Source of the DNA: Porites lutea
Lineage: Eukaryota; Cnidaria; Anthozoa; Scleractinia; Poritidae
Assembly: GCF_958299795.1 (NCBI RefSeq)
Contig: NC_133206.1
Span: forward strand, 29,206,624 to 29,270,623
Length of the DNA: 64,000 bases
Direction of reading: 5' to 3'
A program made the translations under genes and the position numbers. The notes below the pieces were generated by a model. The model had not been told where the DNA came from. It worked only from the letters and a program-made list of their open reading frames with translations, and made no database searches. Within the stretch, counting starts at the first letter, position 1. Each line of letters begins with the position of its first letter. Positions 1-14,276 of the stretch are shown here, one piece after another.

Positions 1-154
1 TTTGAAGGAAATACATTGTGTAGAGATTTGGCAGAGAAATCTGGTAAAAGAAAGTACATGTGCATGTACGTAAGAGCTTCACGTAACTTTAAACTTTTCT
101 GCCACAAATTTTCACTACCATACATGTGCAGTGTATGTTCTTCAAGAAATTTAC

Positions 155-3100
155 CTTCGTGGTTTGGGAACTTCATCTTCATTAGTCTCTTCTCCTGAAG
201 TTCCAGCCACAGCTTCCTGTCCAGTACTTTGTGTTTCTATGATCAAAACATTTTTGTTAATACTTAAATTAGCATAACTTTCGAGGGATTTAATTAGCTT
301 TTAATGTCAAAACCCAAAGATAATCATAGACTTGCCACGACATTTAGTCAAGAAAAGATTTGAAGGAACACATGGAAAAAATCCTAAGTAATTTTCTGAG
401 AAATTGCCACATTCTCCTGTTCCAAATTACCTTTTTTTTGCTTGTAAAGCATAGGGGGAATTGAATCTGACAAAAGTCTTGCTCCATACACTCTTTCAAT
501 TTATCATCACTATTTTATATGTACAATAAAAATATGATATGTCAACAAGCGTGGAAAGCTTCTATTTGTTAAAACTGTTAAAAGTCCTTACTAAAGAGCA
601 GTTATTTTAAAAAACCCTATAATTACAAAAAGCAGAGAATAATAAGATACAGCCTGCATTAGTTACAGAGTAGCTCTCTTATAATAAATTGCCTCCGTCT
701 AATGGACACCAACTATATGACAATTACTCCAAAATACTATGAATTAGCAAAAAGGAACAAAATCCTTCACTTTATTCAGTTTTTGGCTTGATTAGCAAGG
801 GTTTGGATAATTATTGTGTCTTGTTCAATGTCTAGTTCAAAGTAAGGATAGGCTAACAATAACAACAATCTCTAGACAGCTTAAATGTATCAAAAACATT
901 GATAAACTCTCTTGATATTTTGACCAAAAGCATGATTACCAGTTTTGTTGAGCTTCTTACAGTTAGGAGAATGAACATTTCTCTCTTTTAAATGCCCCCT
1001 ATCTATCAAACACCCCCTCTTGGACCCCTAAAGTAAAATAAAAACCCTGGGAGTCTATAAGATCATTTTTGGTAGAACCAAAAAACTTTTTAGCTAATCA
1101 ATAATAAATTGGATGAAAGCCCTGCTGCTGTTTAAATTCATTTACATGTAGTCTTCAAAACAAGTTTGTCATGCTCACCTGAATTGTTTGCATCTGATTT
1201 GTTTTCCTCTGATGTGTGTGGTGGCTGAGATGGAGCAGTGAAGAGCGAGGGTGTTGTTGTTACAGGTTGTGTTAATGAGCTTGTTACTGCAGGTGATGGA
1301 TTGGACATTGTAACTACCTCTTTTGCTGCAAGGGTGTCTGTCTGCTTCCCAGTTCCAGAAAATTTCTGGTCAATGTTCTTCATGTGTTCCTTATAGTCAT
1401 TAAATATTGGTGTTAAGTCCACATACGGGTTCAATTTTATATGTTTCTGGATCCATGAAGAAACACTTTCATTTAAAGCCTTGATGTTGTCATTATAAGA
1501 ACTGCTAAATTCTTTAACTGCTTGTGAGTTTTCTGTAGAGATAGCTTTGAATCCATTTTGATTGTTACTATTGCCAAAGGAAAGGCTAGGTGTGGTATTA
1601 GTAGATGTAGATGTTGCACTGCTGAACATATTTGATGAGCTTGAAGACAGACTTGATATTCCAGTTAAAGGCTTGAAGGTGAGAGAGCTGGAGCCAAGAC
1701 CTTTGGTGTTGCTGTTCAAGCCAGCAAATCCTGAGAAGCCTTGAAAAATGCCACCACCCTAGTGGTGAAGAAAAAAAACACAACAAAAACTCACTTACAC
1801 AGATCACTCCGATTAACATGTTGAACTTTACGAGTGCTCCGAGCTCATAAATAAATATTGTTGACAAATACAAATGTATACATTTAGGAATGTAACACCT
1901 TTGGTGTTTTCTTTTCAACGGACTCAATGTGTGGTTCTAAAAAACTGAAAGTCCTTTTCTAATATATTATTTTTGTACGTTTTTGTTGTGTTCTAAGAGA
2001 CAGCCCCACAGCTGTGCTTAATTCTCTCTATTGAGGGAGTTTTGTTTCATTCTCCAGGGTTCATACAAAAAATTGCAACCTGTTTTCAAGTATTTTTAAA
2101 GTACCACATCAAATTTTCAAGGACCAACTACCAGGAATGTAATTTTCACAGATGGTACATAAATGCACATTTCCCAGTCTGAGATAAGAGAATTTTAAGC
2201 CCTCAAATGTTCGCCCCATCTCCTTCTTGACATTTTTCTGTCTTTCGTTAATATAAACAAGCATTAAAAGAACACTTTCCAGACATCATTTGCCGAAGAA
2301 GCCGACGAAACATGGAACTTGTGATTTTAATAAAAATACTGTCATGTAGTACTCAAGTTGGACACACAACCACTGGAAAATTTGCATTTGACTGACTTTT
2401 GAATTGGATTACTTTGCTTTCCAATTTCTATGAATAAACTGCTTTTACAGAGTTTAAAGTTGCTGGCAAAGAATACCTAAGTCTAAGAAAAGCAATTTAC
2501 TTTTGACCCCACTACATTCAAAGCTCAAGAAAATTCAAAGACATTTCAAGGACACACAAGGAAAAAAAGAACTTTTCAAAGAAAAATGGAATTCAAGGAC
2601 TTTTCAAAACTGTGCAAACGGTATGATTGTGGGTAAACAGATATTTCCTTATATGTTTATCAATTAGCTGTGTAAATCTGATTATTCCTGATGATCAATT
2701 TTGAAATCTTGGCCGATTTCCAATACTAGAGCCTATACCTTTCTATTTAAAGGTAATGCTTCTGATTGGTTGTGCCGTGAGGGAATTTGTTTCAACCAAT
2801 CAAAAGCACTACGTCAGCAGTTTGAAGTTTTGCACAGTCGTTTCTCAGCAGCTTGCAAAGAAAGTCGTGTTCGATAGCCCGGGGCTAGTGGATTTTGCTA
2901 CAAAGCTAGTGATTTTTGTTCTTAACTTGCCTGATGGGCAAGTGCCGTTTTTGGGGGGGAAATTCAAATAACAGAAGGATTGTAACCAATCCTGCAAACC
3001 AAAAAGGAGCTTGGGTGTAGTTGAAATGACTTGTGGGCTAGTGCATTCTAGCTACAGCTTGCCCGAATGGCAGGCTATAAAACTGACTTTCTTCGCACCC

Positions 3101-3945
3101 TGCTCAGAAATAATCATTTCGCAGGAAAACACCAATTGGCATCACTAATTCTCAACCCTTCATTACAGTACAGGGCCCAGTTGTTCAAAAGGTAGGTAAC
3201 ACTATCCACCGGATAAATCATTATCCAGTGGATAACGCAATGGTTTCCCTAACATTTATCTGCTAAATAGCAATTTAACCGATAGATAGCACTATCCAGC
3301 ATTTGAACAACCGGTGCCTGACGGATAGCGCTTTCCAACTTTTGAACAATTGGGGCCAGGACTGAAAAAAAGTGAGGGATTACTCTGAACTATGTAGAGA
3401 TGTACTGTGATCACATTTTCCTAGCCCATCCTAACATACCTGTTTATCTGGGTTTACCGGTACTCTTCTTTTAGCCTTGATAATCCTTCAATATGAAAAT
3501 AACAGAGAGCTCTCATGTGGTATCGAATACATTAGTAAAGGGCAAGTAGACTAACTGTTATAGTCAACTGCATCCTCAAGTTCACCCTAAGTTGCCTTTG
3601 AAGTGATTTATAAAAAAAAAATGACCTACAAAATTCTATTGTTCACTCACTTTCTTTTGCTTAAATCTTCACTGGATGCGACCCTGAAATGTCCGGCCTG
3701 CGGAGATATTATCATCAGAAATTAGCTAATTAAGAACAAAATCTGCGCGCCGGCCATGCTTTCGACCACACCAGAAACATTCAGATTTGCGACTGTCTCG
3801 CGAAAAAGGGAGAGTACTAATTTCAAATGGAGGAAAAATAAATACAGCAATTTTTAAGCTTAAAAAGTTTAGCCACCTCTTCTTCTTCGTCTTCCTGATC
3901 CCAGTTTTCTTGCGTTAGCTCTCTCTCTGCAACTCTCTTCGCCAT
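155..3945 (-). CDS. NUP50: Nucleoporin NUP50, five 5' coding exons (3' end beyond window)
   Basis: Minus-strand exons read from splice sites: 3945-3877, 3697-3651, 3485-3440, 1758-1179 and 236-155; phases agree at every junction. The protein opens MAKRVAERELTQENWDQED, close to the conserved NUP50 N-terminus (MAKRNAEKELTDRNWDQED in human, from memory), which binds importin-alpha. Exon 3 gives a basic IKAKRR stretch. Exon 4 is low-complexity Ser/Thr with FG-type words (GFSGFAG, LSFGN) and then the family segment SSWIQKHIKLNPYVDLTPIF. Exon 5 is acidic and ends DEVPKPR. The C-terminal Ran-binding domain must lie left of base 155. NUP50 is a mobile nuclear-basket nucleoporin that helps importin-dependent cargo release. 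The start sits in AAAATGGCG, a YY1-like context. Exon 3 has a weak polypyrimidine tract, so its acceptor is the least certain site. The introns 237-1178 and 1759-3439 hold no other gene. Confidence 0.9.
2053..2620. repeat. Dispersed element beginning CAGGGTTCATAC, in NUP50 intron
   Basis: The left edge, CAGGGTTCATAC near 2057, resembles the terminus of the element at 30565-30964 (CAGGGTTCGTAC). The interior repeats words such as TTCAAGGAC and ATTCAAGGACTTTTCAAA. The right terminus is not clear. It is probably a degenerate non-autonomous DNA element. Confidence 0.45.
3175..3357. repeat. MITE-like inverted repeat (GGCCCAGTTGTTCAAAAG family), copy 1
   Basis: The ends are inverted copies: GGCCCAGTTGTTCAAAAG at the left and CTTTTGAACAATTGGGGCC at the right. 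Between them are several near-palindromic words of the type GGATAGCGCTATCC. Related copies lie at 9459-9557 and 50212-50346. It lies inside a NUP50 intron. Confidence 0.75.
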
Positions 3946-4409
3946 TTTGACCTGCAACTGACCACCTCGCTTTAGACATGCGCCACCGGTTGTAGGGGCA
4001 TAGAATATTCCGTAGGAAATTTAGCATACCCGTTATCTTTTTAAACAAAAACAAAGCAGTTCAGCGTTTTAAAAATAGCCCTCCGCGCAAGTAAGGGATT
4101 ATTTTACAAGCTTTCAAATTTTCTTGCTTATGCAAGAAAACTAAACAGTTATTCACCTGATTCACCTGATCTAGATAAACAAGAAGAAATTTTCCGGTGG
4201 GCATCTCAATGATACCCTCAGGGTATTCAAGTTCGTGGCGGCTGCGAGCCCCTTCATCCGGGCATTTGCAAGAGCTGCTCTCTCGTTGGCTGAGCGTATT
4301 TGGCCATTTCATTGCATTTCTCTTGAGAGAGCGTATACATGGTACCCCTCAGAAGTTTAACCTTTTAGAAAGAACGAAAATCCCCGGAAAGAAGCAGCGT
4401 TTATCGGTC
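3946..4409. promoter_or_regulatory. Shared bidirectional promoter interval, NUP50 / PHF21A-like
   Basis: The interval separates the divergent start codons of NUP50 (minus) and the PHF21A-like gene (plus) by 464 bp. No TATA box is evident at a useful position on either side. The 5' UTRs of both genes must fall here unless they have upstream non-coding exons. The frame upstream of 4410 is open back to 4197 in phase with the PHF21A-like start, but that part has no family similarity. Confidence 0.6.
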
Positions 4410-7400
4410 ATGGAGTTGGAAAAATTGCGAGCGCAGTTGAAAAGCCAACTTCAACAACATCAGGTAGGGAATTTTCTCCTTCGCACTGCTCTGACAAACT
4501 ATCTCCACAACTGTTATTTGCATGCTGATGAGCCAAGGTTTTTGCGATATTCTAACTACTGAATGTTCATTTATATCGCGCTGTTGTCGTTCTTAACTTT
4601 GTTGAACAATTATATTGGTACTCTAAACCACAACATGTAAGCTTGTAAATTCTAGGACGGCTTTTTCGTCGCCATAAATAACTCTAGGAATTCTTCGAAC
4701 TCAAGCGAACCGGCTACATATTTAATCAATTCAACTTGAGCGGCAGACAGCCTCCTCTATTCGACTTTACTTGAACTTGTTTCGAATTGCTTTATTTTCT
4801 ACGAACAGCTTTATTTCGTTCAAGACTTAATTTTCTCGTCATTTTGTACTCATTTTTTGTAGGTTCTTATTCAACAGATCAAAACAGACCCACAGGTAAA
4901 CATATTTCGCTTCTTTTATAATCAGAATGTTTCAGTGTGTTGGGTTTCAATTGTTTTGCCTTGGCGTAGTTTTTATGAAATATTTTTCTAACCCAAATAT
5001 CTCTCTTCTACAGAATCCAGACCTTCAGAAAAAGTTGCAGAGTCTACAGGCACATATAACCAGCTTAAGCGAGCAGCAGGTAGCACTTTGCGTTCCAACA
5101 TATATTTTTGGGAACAAAATATTAGTGGGTACATGAAAAATCACATGCAAATATAGGGAAAGAGTTTTGGTCTCCCCATGCAAAGAGGGTGGTAAAAAAT
5201 TAAAATTCAGGGTATTCATTTCTTTGAACAACCAATCAGAAAACGCCAAAATCCCGTGAGACTTGTTACAGGTGTGACATGGCGGAAAGAAAGAGCTTCT
5301 TTGCCGCGAAATCTCGCCAAGTTTTAGCGTATATTTTCCGGTAAAAAGAAAAATCTTACTTCGAGTGATAATTTCGAAAGTTTGAACTTAAGTCAAGGTT
5401 GAAGATATTTGTTTTCGTTTTCTTTTTTTCGCCGAGGTCGCTTTTGTCGGCGGAAGTGATATCATAGTTTTTTTGGTTTTCGTTTTTTTATCGTCAAATT
5501 ATTTCCGTGTCAAGGATTTAAATTATGTTTGGGTTTAAAGAAGTTTTTTAAAGTGGAGACCAGTGATTTTCAGTGATGCGTGTAAAGTGGGTTTTTTTAG
5601 CTTACTCTCAAAGAATTCTGGTTGTGTTACTTTTTCTTTGGATCATTTGCATATTTTCACAGCAAACATGCCAGAATTTAATAGTGTTATTAGTTCTTCC
5701 TTTTCAGGAGTGAAAAAAAAAGAATAAATAATTTTTTAAAAAAATTCTCTCCTCCTGCTAAATTAGAGCATCACACTTGTGTGCAGCAAAATTAAAAAAT
5801 ACCAAATCAAATGATCATCACATTGGGTATAAAAGCCCATTGCTTTTTCCCAATCGAATTTTTTATTATTATTATTATTTTTTTGTTGGTAATTGCAACA
5901 GCTATTTTATGCTGCAAAGGAATCCACCCATTAATATTATTATTTTTTGTAAGTTAGTACTGATGAAAGAAATTGAAGGCCTCTTGGAAAATTCATCTTG
6001 AAGTTGCGTGCATGTGAATCTGGATGTATTTGAAACCGCATATAATAATAATATTGTATGAACCTTTCATCCACACAAAACTAGTGAATCTAGGTCTTTG
6101 TTACTTGGAGTTGCACAGATCTAAAATACATTATAGATTTAATATAAAAAGGTTTGCCGCACGGAGTATAATGGATCATCGATTGGTTGGGTAAATCCTA
6201 TCATTTCTAGTGATTGATTTTAAATTATTAGCTGATTCCTAACACTAGGCTTGAGTGCAGTTTATTGACACACTGTAGACTTATTTTTTATTGACATGTG
6301 GTATAAAGAAAGCTATGCCTTTTTGGTCTCTATTTGTCAGTTACCAGCCCTATAAGTTATTCGTTAATTTATTATTATATTTATATGGTACATGTGCATT
6401 TGCATGCAACTACTGTTAACATGAATATTGATCTTGAAGAAATGGGTATTATCATGGTGAAATGTCTTGTAATGTTTAATTTCAGAGTCATGTTGTAAAG
6501 CAGCTGAGGCAAGAACTAATCAATAAAACTGAACTCAGAACTGAGGTATGCTACTGGGCATGGCAAAGGTTACAATATAAAATTATTTAATTTTGCCATT
6601 AATCCTGGGGGTGAGGTGGGGGAGCTTATTTCAGAGTGTGGGGCAGATTAAGCTTAGCAAAGATAAAATAAAAAGTGGAAATGCTCATTGACATGCACAC
6701 GAAATTGGAGGTCATGCAGCAGAAGATCACAAATAAATCTGAACTTCGAGCATATGAATAAACCATACCAGATCAGTCCATATAAAGACAGTGTTATCGT
6801 CATGATTAAATTCTGTTATTTAAGAGTAAGGGGGAAGGGGAAGGGGGCTTGAAAGATAGGGAGGCTTAATAACTTTCGTCCCCTGAAAATGGTGATGTAT
6901 TGTAGTGGGGGTGGCCTAATTTGTGAGGGAGGACTTAATAGAGGGCTTAATATAGTATATTCTTGTTATAATGTTGAAGGCTTGTTTGTGCAGTGTTTAT
7001 AATGCTTCAGATGCTTTTCATTCACACACATGTAGGCTTTTACTTGCAACAATGCCCAGCTTATACCTTTGAGGAAACTCTTGAATTTTATTTTGTAAAA
7101 TACTTAACAATTATTCTTTGAAATCAAGGTGAATAGTGGCAAAATATTTACCGAGCCATGAAGTGGCGAGGTAAATATTCCTAAAGCCACTATTCACCGA
7201 GATTGAAAAGAATAATTGTTTTAGTATATACACACGAAGTGATCTCAACAAAATCAGAGAGGAAACCATTAAAAAGTACAATTTGATTGACAGATCAGGT
7301 CAGCTAGGCACGCGACAGTTTAAAAATAGATCTTTGTAGAATTTTCAAACATGGCAATTCACAAGCTTATCACTTCGCAAACAATAATAACTTCAATAGA

Positions 7401-10400
7401 ACCGCTAAAAGTTTGAATTGTTTCCTTACCTGAGAAGAAAAGAAGAGCTTTGGTGTTTTCTGTTGACTCGCCAAGTTTATAGCCAAAAAGGTTTGTTGTG
7501 TCGTTCTTCGCATGAAGTGCTGACAAAAATGGCGATTCGGCTCCTCGAGGTAAGACGTCGTGCTTATGTAGTATTCTTTCTCGTGTTTACTTGAAACGTA
7601 GAATTTCTGCAAACATTTGCTTTCAAATTTGTTTGTCATAAATAAACTTCCTTGTTGGGCCATATTTTTTTGTTCCGGGAAATGCTGAGATCAAAAAACG
7701 GTCTCTTCTAGGCGAATAAACGGGAGTTGTAAACAATCCATCGACCACAAAACTCCACAACAGTAAGTGAAAAAACGCCGTTTTGAATCCTTCGAAGTCT
7801 TTTCTTGCCTGAAAAAAGGTCAACCCTAGGATTTTGTCGACTTTTAGAAGATCTTTCTCTAACAAAATGGGAAAAAAGCGAGCTCACACATTATCCACTC
7901 GCTAGGAGGTGAATATTGTTGAATAGTCCGAGATAGCGAACCAATCAGATTGCTTAAATCACCAAGGTCACCGAGTGTGTATATACTAATAAAAAATAGA
8001 CATTATCTATAACAGTATGAAATTACTGCTCAAGGGGTTTTATTTGAATAGCTTCACCAAAGGATTTTTGTCCATTTGTGTAGAAATAAAAATGTTGTTT
8101 CTATGAATTAAGTCTTAATTAAATAGAAAGGTCTAGGATTATTCTGCACCGTAATGTATTAGTAAATTTGATTCTACTGATATTTCAGCCTCATAGTTTG
8201 TTGTTTTGTGATTGTCTGTGGCTGAGTACTGTAAAATTCTCCTGACAAACGTCTATGGTGTTGGAACAAAGTGAGAATTTGGCATACATTAATTAGATGA
8301 AAACATAAGTTAAGGGCATTATGCCATCCACCAACCCTACGGGTTAAAGTTTTTGCTTGGTTGCCATTTAGCAACCAACTCTTTTGGTTTAGGGAGACTT
8401 TTTTACAAATCAAGGTGCCAGCTACAAAATTTTAGGCACCATGGCAAACGAAATGGTCGCAACTTGGAGGGTTATCCACCCCTTTATGTTTTTTTTTAAT
8501 GCTAGTACTTGCGAAGTAATATATTTTGTCTGCTTCATTTTAAACATTCCAATAAATAATTTACTGTCATTCTGCTTTATTTTATTTCAGGAAAATACTA
8601 TTAAGTCACCACTTGGTGACAACAACTCAAGTAACATCACATCCCTTGAGGGCAAAGAATCCACATTTTCAGTGAATAAGCCTCTCATCAAGTTAGAACC
8701 TTCAACAAAAATGGAACTTCCAATAAAAACTGAACCCATGGATGTTAAACCAGTTAAACTGGTCCAACCGCAGAAGCCACTTCCAATCCAACTTCCACGA
8801 ATTAAACCCAAGCCTCCTCCAGTTGTGATTGTATCCTCGCAGGTATAATTAATTTACTGTTACAGAACATTAAAATAGGCAACAAAAACCTGCAAATTGT
8901 TTTGCACATTGCTGCAAGCGATTTGAATACATGTAGCTTTAATATTGTTGCACTTACTACCACCCAAGAATCAAACCTGTCTGGCACAAAAATCAGGTTG
9001 TTACAGGTTGCCAGGGTCAACAAGCCTATGGCTACCTTTCTAAACCTCCTGAAATAAAGTATGTATGTACAGCTGTGTATTGTATTTTGCTGTGGAAAGT
9101 AGAGAGTAGTTCTACTTTTTTGCAACAAAATCTCGGTGTACAGGTTGTGTGTATTACTGACCCAAGGCAAGCTTGTTTTGCAGCAAGTTATGCAATTTGC
9201 GACAAATGGTTGGTAAAATGCACAACATAGCTTTTTGACTCATTTCTCAGCAATGACTTTTTTGCAAAACAAGTTGCATGTTTCCTTGCCTGCTTTACTG
9301 TATCTTTAAAGAAAATCTTCATTATGTCAAGGTAAGTAATATGCATAGAAAAGAAAATAAACAATAAATTGTACCTTGTATATTGTTGTTGTCACATGGG
9401 TGAATCTGCATGTGTGCCAACTCAGCCATATCTGGAGATTTGGGTAAAGAGGGAAATTTGTTCGAAAGGTGGATAGCGCTATCCACTGGTTAAATTGCCA
9501 ATCCACTGGATAGCGCAATTGGTTTTCATAATATCCAGCTTTTGAATAACCAGGGCCAGAATTACAGTGGCTTTTGTGCTCTATCCTGTACTCTACTAGG
9601 CTGGAATTTAGCCCCTGCCTTTCCTAAAATTCAAAGAAATTGAAGTGCTTGTTGTAATGTACAGTATTGAGAAGCTGATGTTCAAGTTCTAGCTCTTTGT
9701 CAGTAACAAAAATTTTGTTATTTTATTTATTGTTCAGCATGGAAATATTGAGTTCTCTGGTCAAAGTGTGTCACCAGTGCATATGGGTTCAGCAGTGTTC
9801 ACTACTGTAAAGTCAGTTCAGTCGCAGGTTGGAAACCCAATCAGAGTACCTACTCACTACCAGCCGAATAATAAAGCCAGACCTGGTGCTATTAGGTATA
9901 GCGGAAGACCTTTTACTTCACATCATCTTCAACCAATTCTTCCTCGTCCTGCCATAGAAAACAAATTTACTCCACCACAGAATTTCAACAAACAACCTGA
10001 AAAGCCGCTTGAACCTAAGGTAAGGAGATATACAATAAAATATCATTTATTGAGTTTGTACATTGAAAACCTTATTAAAACCTTCTAAGCCCCAAGAATG
10101 GTCAACAACAACTTTCTCCTAACAATTTGAACATATTGAAGAGAGAAGGTTTTGAGAATCATGAGAATGATCACCAACAATTAATAGTTTTCATCCTTTT
10201 GCAAACTCTCCTATCTAATTCTTTAAGGAAATATATGGAGATGACCTGGGAGAATTTGAGAATTTGAATTTTGAATTTTTAAGGGTTAAGTCCCAACGGG
10301 CGTGAGGGAGGGGGGTGGGGGTATACTTCCATATAATTATGGGCTATAAGGTTATGAACTGCTCAACAGTATTTGCTTTTTGCCTCTGACTCTAAAGCTC

Positions 10401-13400
10401 ACAGGGTATACACTATAGCAATCAACCTTTATTGGTGTGATTACATGTACAAATCCAGATGCATTGTGTGTAGAAGTCGAAAATATTGCCCCTGTCTGGA
10501 TTAGATATACATGTATGATGCCTTGCTTGGTCGCGCGGCAGCAATTAAATAAATGAATACATTTGAAATCCTTTGTTATCAGAAAATAATAATTGATTAT
10601 TGTCCACTATAGTGATAGGATCATGAATGTACAGCTGTAGTTCAAGAGTTGTAAAAACTACAAGGTAGTTCTTATAATACAGTTGCTGTAGTCATTATTC
10701 TTTTTCCTTGTGTTCCTTTTGTTTAGAAAATGGAATTCATGGCCGCTTTAGGACTTATAACGCCACAGACACTTATTGGTAAGCAAGCATTTTTATTGTT
10801 CTTGTCATACCGGTAATTAATTTACAGGGCTCAAACTAATTTTTGGAAGGTGGTGGAACATGTCTGACCGGCCAAAGAAGTTTTTGCTTTGTCAAAAAAA
10901 AGTTCACTAATAACAGCCTATAAGCCCAGTAATTTATCATTTACTTATTCTAGTCATCAACAGTCTGCTTAAAAAGTGCCTTAACAGACAATTAAAACAA
11001 TTTGGCCAAGATACACAATTTTGTTTCACTAAATAACAACAGAGGTTAGAGGATGATGATAAGTAATTAAAAATAATGGAATTTTTGACATCAGATTGGA
11101 ATACATGTGTCCATTGTCTTATAAATCCCATTTTATTTTTTTGTTTATTTTTGCCTCCTACAGTGTACATGTTCATGTTACACGTAGCTATCTTTACAAT
11201 GTACATTATCTTATTTTATTGTAGCTTAAGGAATGAAAGGGGGTCAGTCCTGAACGAGGCTTCAGTTCTCCCTTATTGACACCCTTACATGTATTTGCAT
11301 CTATTTCTTCTTGCAATTGAAGTTGTTATAAATAAAGAAATCTGCTACATATAATACTTTGTCTTGGTAACATGTAAATGTCATTGAGTCTGAAGTGCCT
11401 ACTACACAAATTTGCTATTACAATGTGCAAGAAGGGCTTTCTGATCATTGGTTATTGCGATATTAAATAACCACAAAGAATATCGGCATAAATTATTAAG
11501 TAAGTTTGAAGCCCATTATTGGCTAGTGTAAGGGTCATTAAGATTCCTTATTGGAGGTGAGGCACGAAAACTATTTAATACCAGTAGTCAGCTCAACATA
11601 AAACAGTGAGATTCAAGAGTTGAATTTTGACAAGAATTGGGAAGTTTCCGTCCTATGAGATCTTAGCACATAGTAAGAAGGTCATTCAATAGATAAATAT
11701 TGTAAACAAGCTTTTTTGTTGTTTTAAGATGCTAAGTTACATGTTGGATTTTATATTAATTTTATTCATTAGCAGAAATTTCATATGTCAAAGATGTGAA
11801 AGTGTTTGATATATATTTGCTTCACTATGAGTCATTATTGTCTGAATTTCAAAAATGTCTCCTAACCTTCATTAAACCGTAAATCATCTTCCTCTGATCT
11901 TTGAATCAAGTTAACAGATGCTTTTATGAATGTAGGAATCAATTATTGTTAGTACTGTGTTACTGCTGTACAATTGTCCACTTTCACTTTGCTTTGTTGT
12001 TGACACAAGCAACTGAGTTCATTTTGTACTATTTTGTGCTCTGTAATAATCGTGTGCTCCAAGAGGGCTTGCATTTTCTTAATAATAGTTTTGTAAACTC
12101 TTTGTTTAATGTTAATTTGGGTTAATGATGGTGAAGATGATGGAACAATGTTTGGTTTATTGTGGAAATTATATTTTATATTTAATATTAAGCTCTTCTG
12201 TGTACCCTAGACTTTTCTGGGTTCTGGGTAATAAAACAATAACAGGGAAGGTTTTTGAATTGATGAATGTTTTTATTTAACAGGGTTGCTTTCTTGGTTT
12301 TTCTTCACTTTGCTTTAACATGATCGAGATTTCAGTAACTTGTGGGATCTTGTTTATTTGTTAAATGGAACGAATGTGAAAATTTTGTGGAAGCAATATC
12401 ATGATTATCTTAATACATTGTAGGTGTTATGTCTGTGTAAAACCCATACAAAACCGTACAGTCTAGGTAGATTCAAACTGTTGACTTCAAAGTTATCTTT
12501 AATCTGTAGTATTCAATTTCGTATTGAGATTCAATTCAAGTGAATTACGCACAGTGACTTATAATCATTAGGGGATCCTTGTTGTTTATAGAAGTTACAT
12601 GTGCATGTATTTGACTTTCTCAACAGAACTTCAACTGAAGAGGCAAGAAAGAAAAAGAAGAAGTAATTGTATTTCTCCACAAAATGCACTGGAAATTGAC
12701 CCAGAGGTATATATATTATTGATCAACACTCATGCATTCTGATATTATTTAATTTACATGTGCTGGTTATAATTTACAGATCAAAATATCTGCACTGAGG
12801 GCTCGTAGGATAATAAGCTGCATCTCTCAATTCAAATCTATTCTAATCCTTATTGTCTAATATTATTATATTATTAGTTTGTCTAATAATATTACTAAGG
12901 CAATTCTGATATTATTAGTTACTTTTAGTTTTTAAGTGGTTTTTACTCCCTGAGCGAGTACAGTGTAAAAATAATAGACGTGAGTCTTCATCTCAAGTGC
13001 TTGATTCATTCAATAGTTATTTTTTCATTCTGTAATGATATTTAGTGTAAACTAAGTGGACCGTAAATATTATTATTGATTGTATTATCCCTACTGTGTG
13101 CATTTTACTGTAAACTGGGTTAACCAAAAATATTTGCCATACTGGGCTGTTGGTTACAGTAGAGGGAACTTAGTTAATGAGGTTACACTGAAATCCTGTT
13201 GAAAGTGAATTCAGTAGAGGGTGGGCCAGTGTGCTTATGAAATGTTGACCTCAGTCTCTCTTTTTCCTTGGTCTGTCGAGCAAATGCATGAGACATGCAA
13301 TTGACCACGTGCATCATGACTGAAGGTGGGAAACGGGAGAGGCACGTAACGCGTATTTCTTTGCTCTGGCTATGCGGGCAGTCCCTTTTTTTTCTTCTAG

Positions 13401-14218
13401 GTCTGCGGACCGCGTTTTTCGCATCTCACGGCTTAACCACTTGCTGCTCGTGCACTCCCCTGACTCACTAAATCTGAAGAAAAAGAGAGACTGCTTGCAG
13501 TCTAACCTCAGTGGAGTCCAAGTGCAAAACAAGTTACAATGTACTTTTCACACCTGAAGCTACTGTCAGATGTCACCACTGAAAGTGCCAGACATTCCCG
13601 TAGGGTCTTCCATGGGCATCCCCACAAAATTAAGTCTTCTTATAATAATATTTTATAATTTTGCCAAAAAAGTTGGGGTTGGACAGGGCCACTTTCTCCC
13701 ACCTCCTTTTATGGTCATGCACCCCATACTATTTCTAACTTCTACTTTCACTACCTCTTCCTCTACCACTAACTTTACAGTAGCTGATTTGATCTGGGTT
13801 TAAAGCTGAGCTTTTGTTTCTTGGTAGAACCACAACAAACTCTGGGTATTTTTCTCCTCCAAAAGTCTAAGTTTTCTCTTCATAACATTTTTATTGTTTC
13901 TTGAGGGGTTTTGTAAGGGCAGTGTCTGCCCCAAATAATGTATGAGTTAAATAATTATTTATTTTAATAAGACTTTTTTTTTCTTGCTTTGAAGCCTAAG
14001 AGAATAAAGAAAATAACAATGTTACCAGTAAAGAGAGGCCGAGGACGCCCACCTAAGTTCAGTAGTAGCAGTGCTCCCAACTCCCCCAATCCATCGTCTC
14101 CTGTTCCTAATGGATACACAGAAAATGGCAAACATAAGAAATTCAAGTATAAACGATTCATCACTGGAGATTCTCCTGCTGATGAGGTACGTATGTTTAG
14201 AATACATCATCATCATCG

Positions 14219-14276
<58 letters not shown>

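Noticed and set aside
4197-4409. Upstream in-frame ATG extending the PHF21A-like protein by about 71 residues
   Set aside because: The extension has no similarity to the family, whereas the Met at 4410 begins the conserved MEL-type start. An open frame alone is weak evidence in a 5' UTR.
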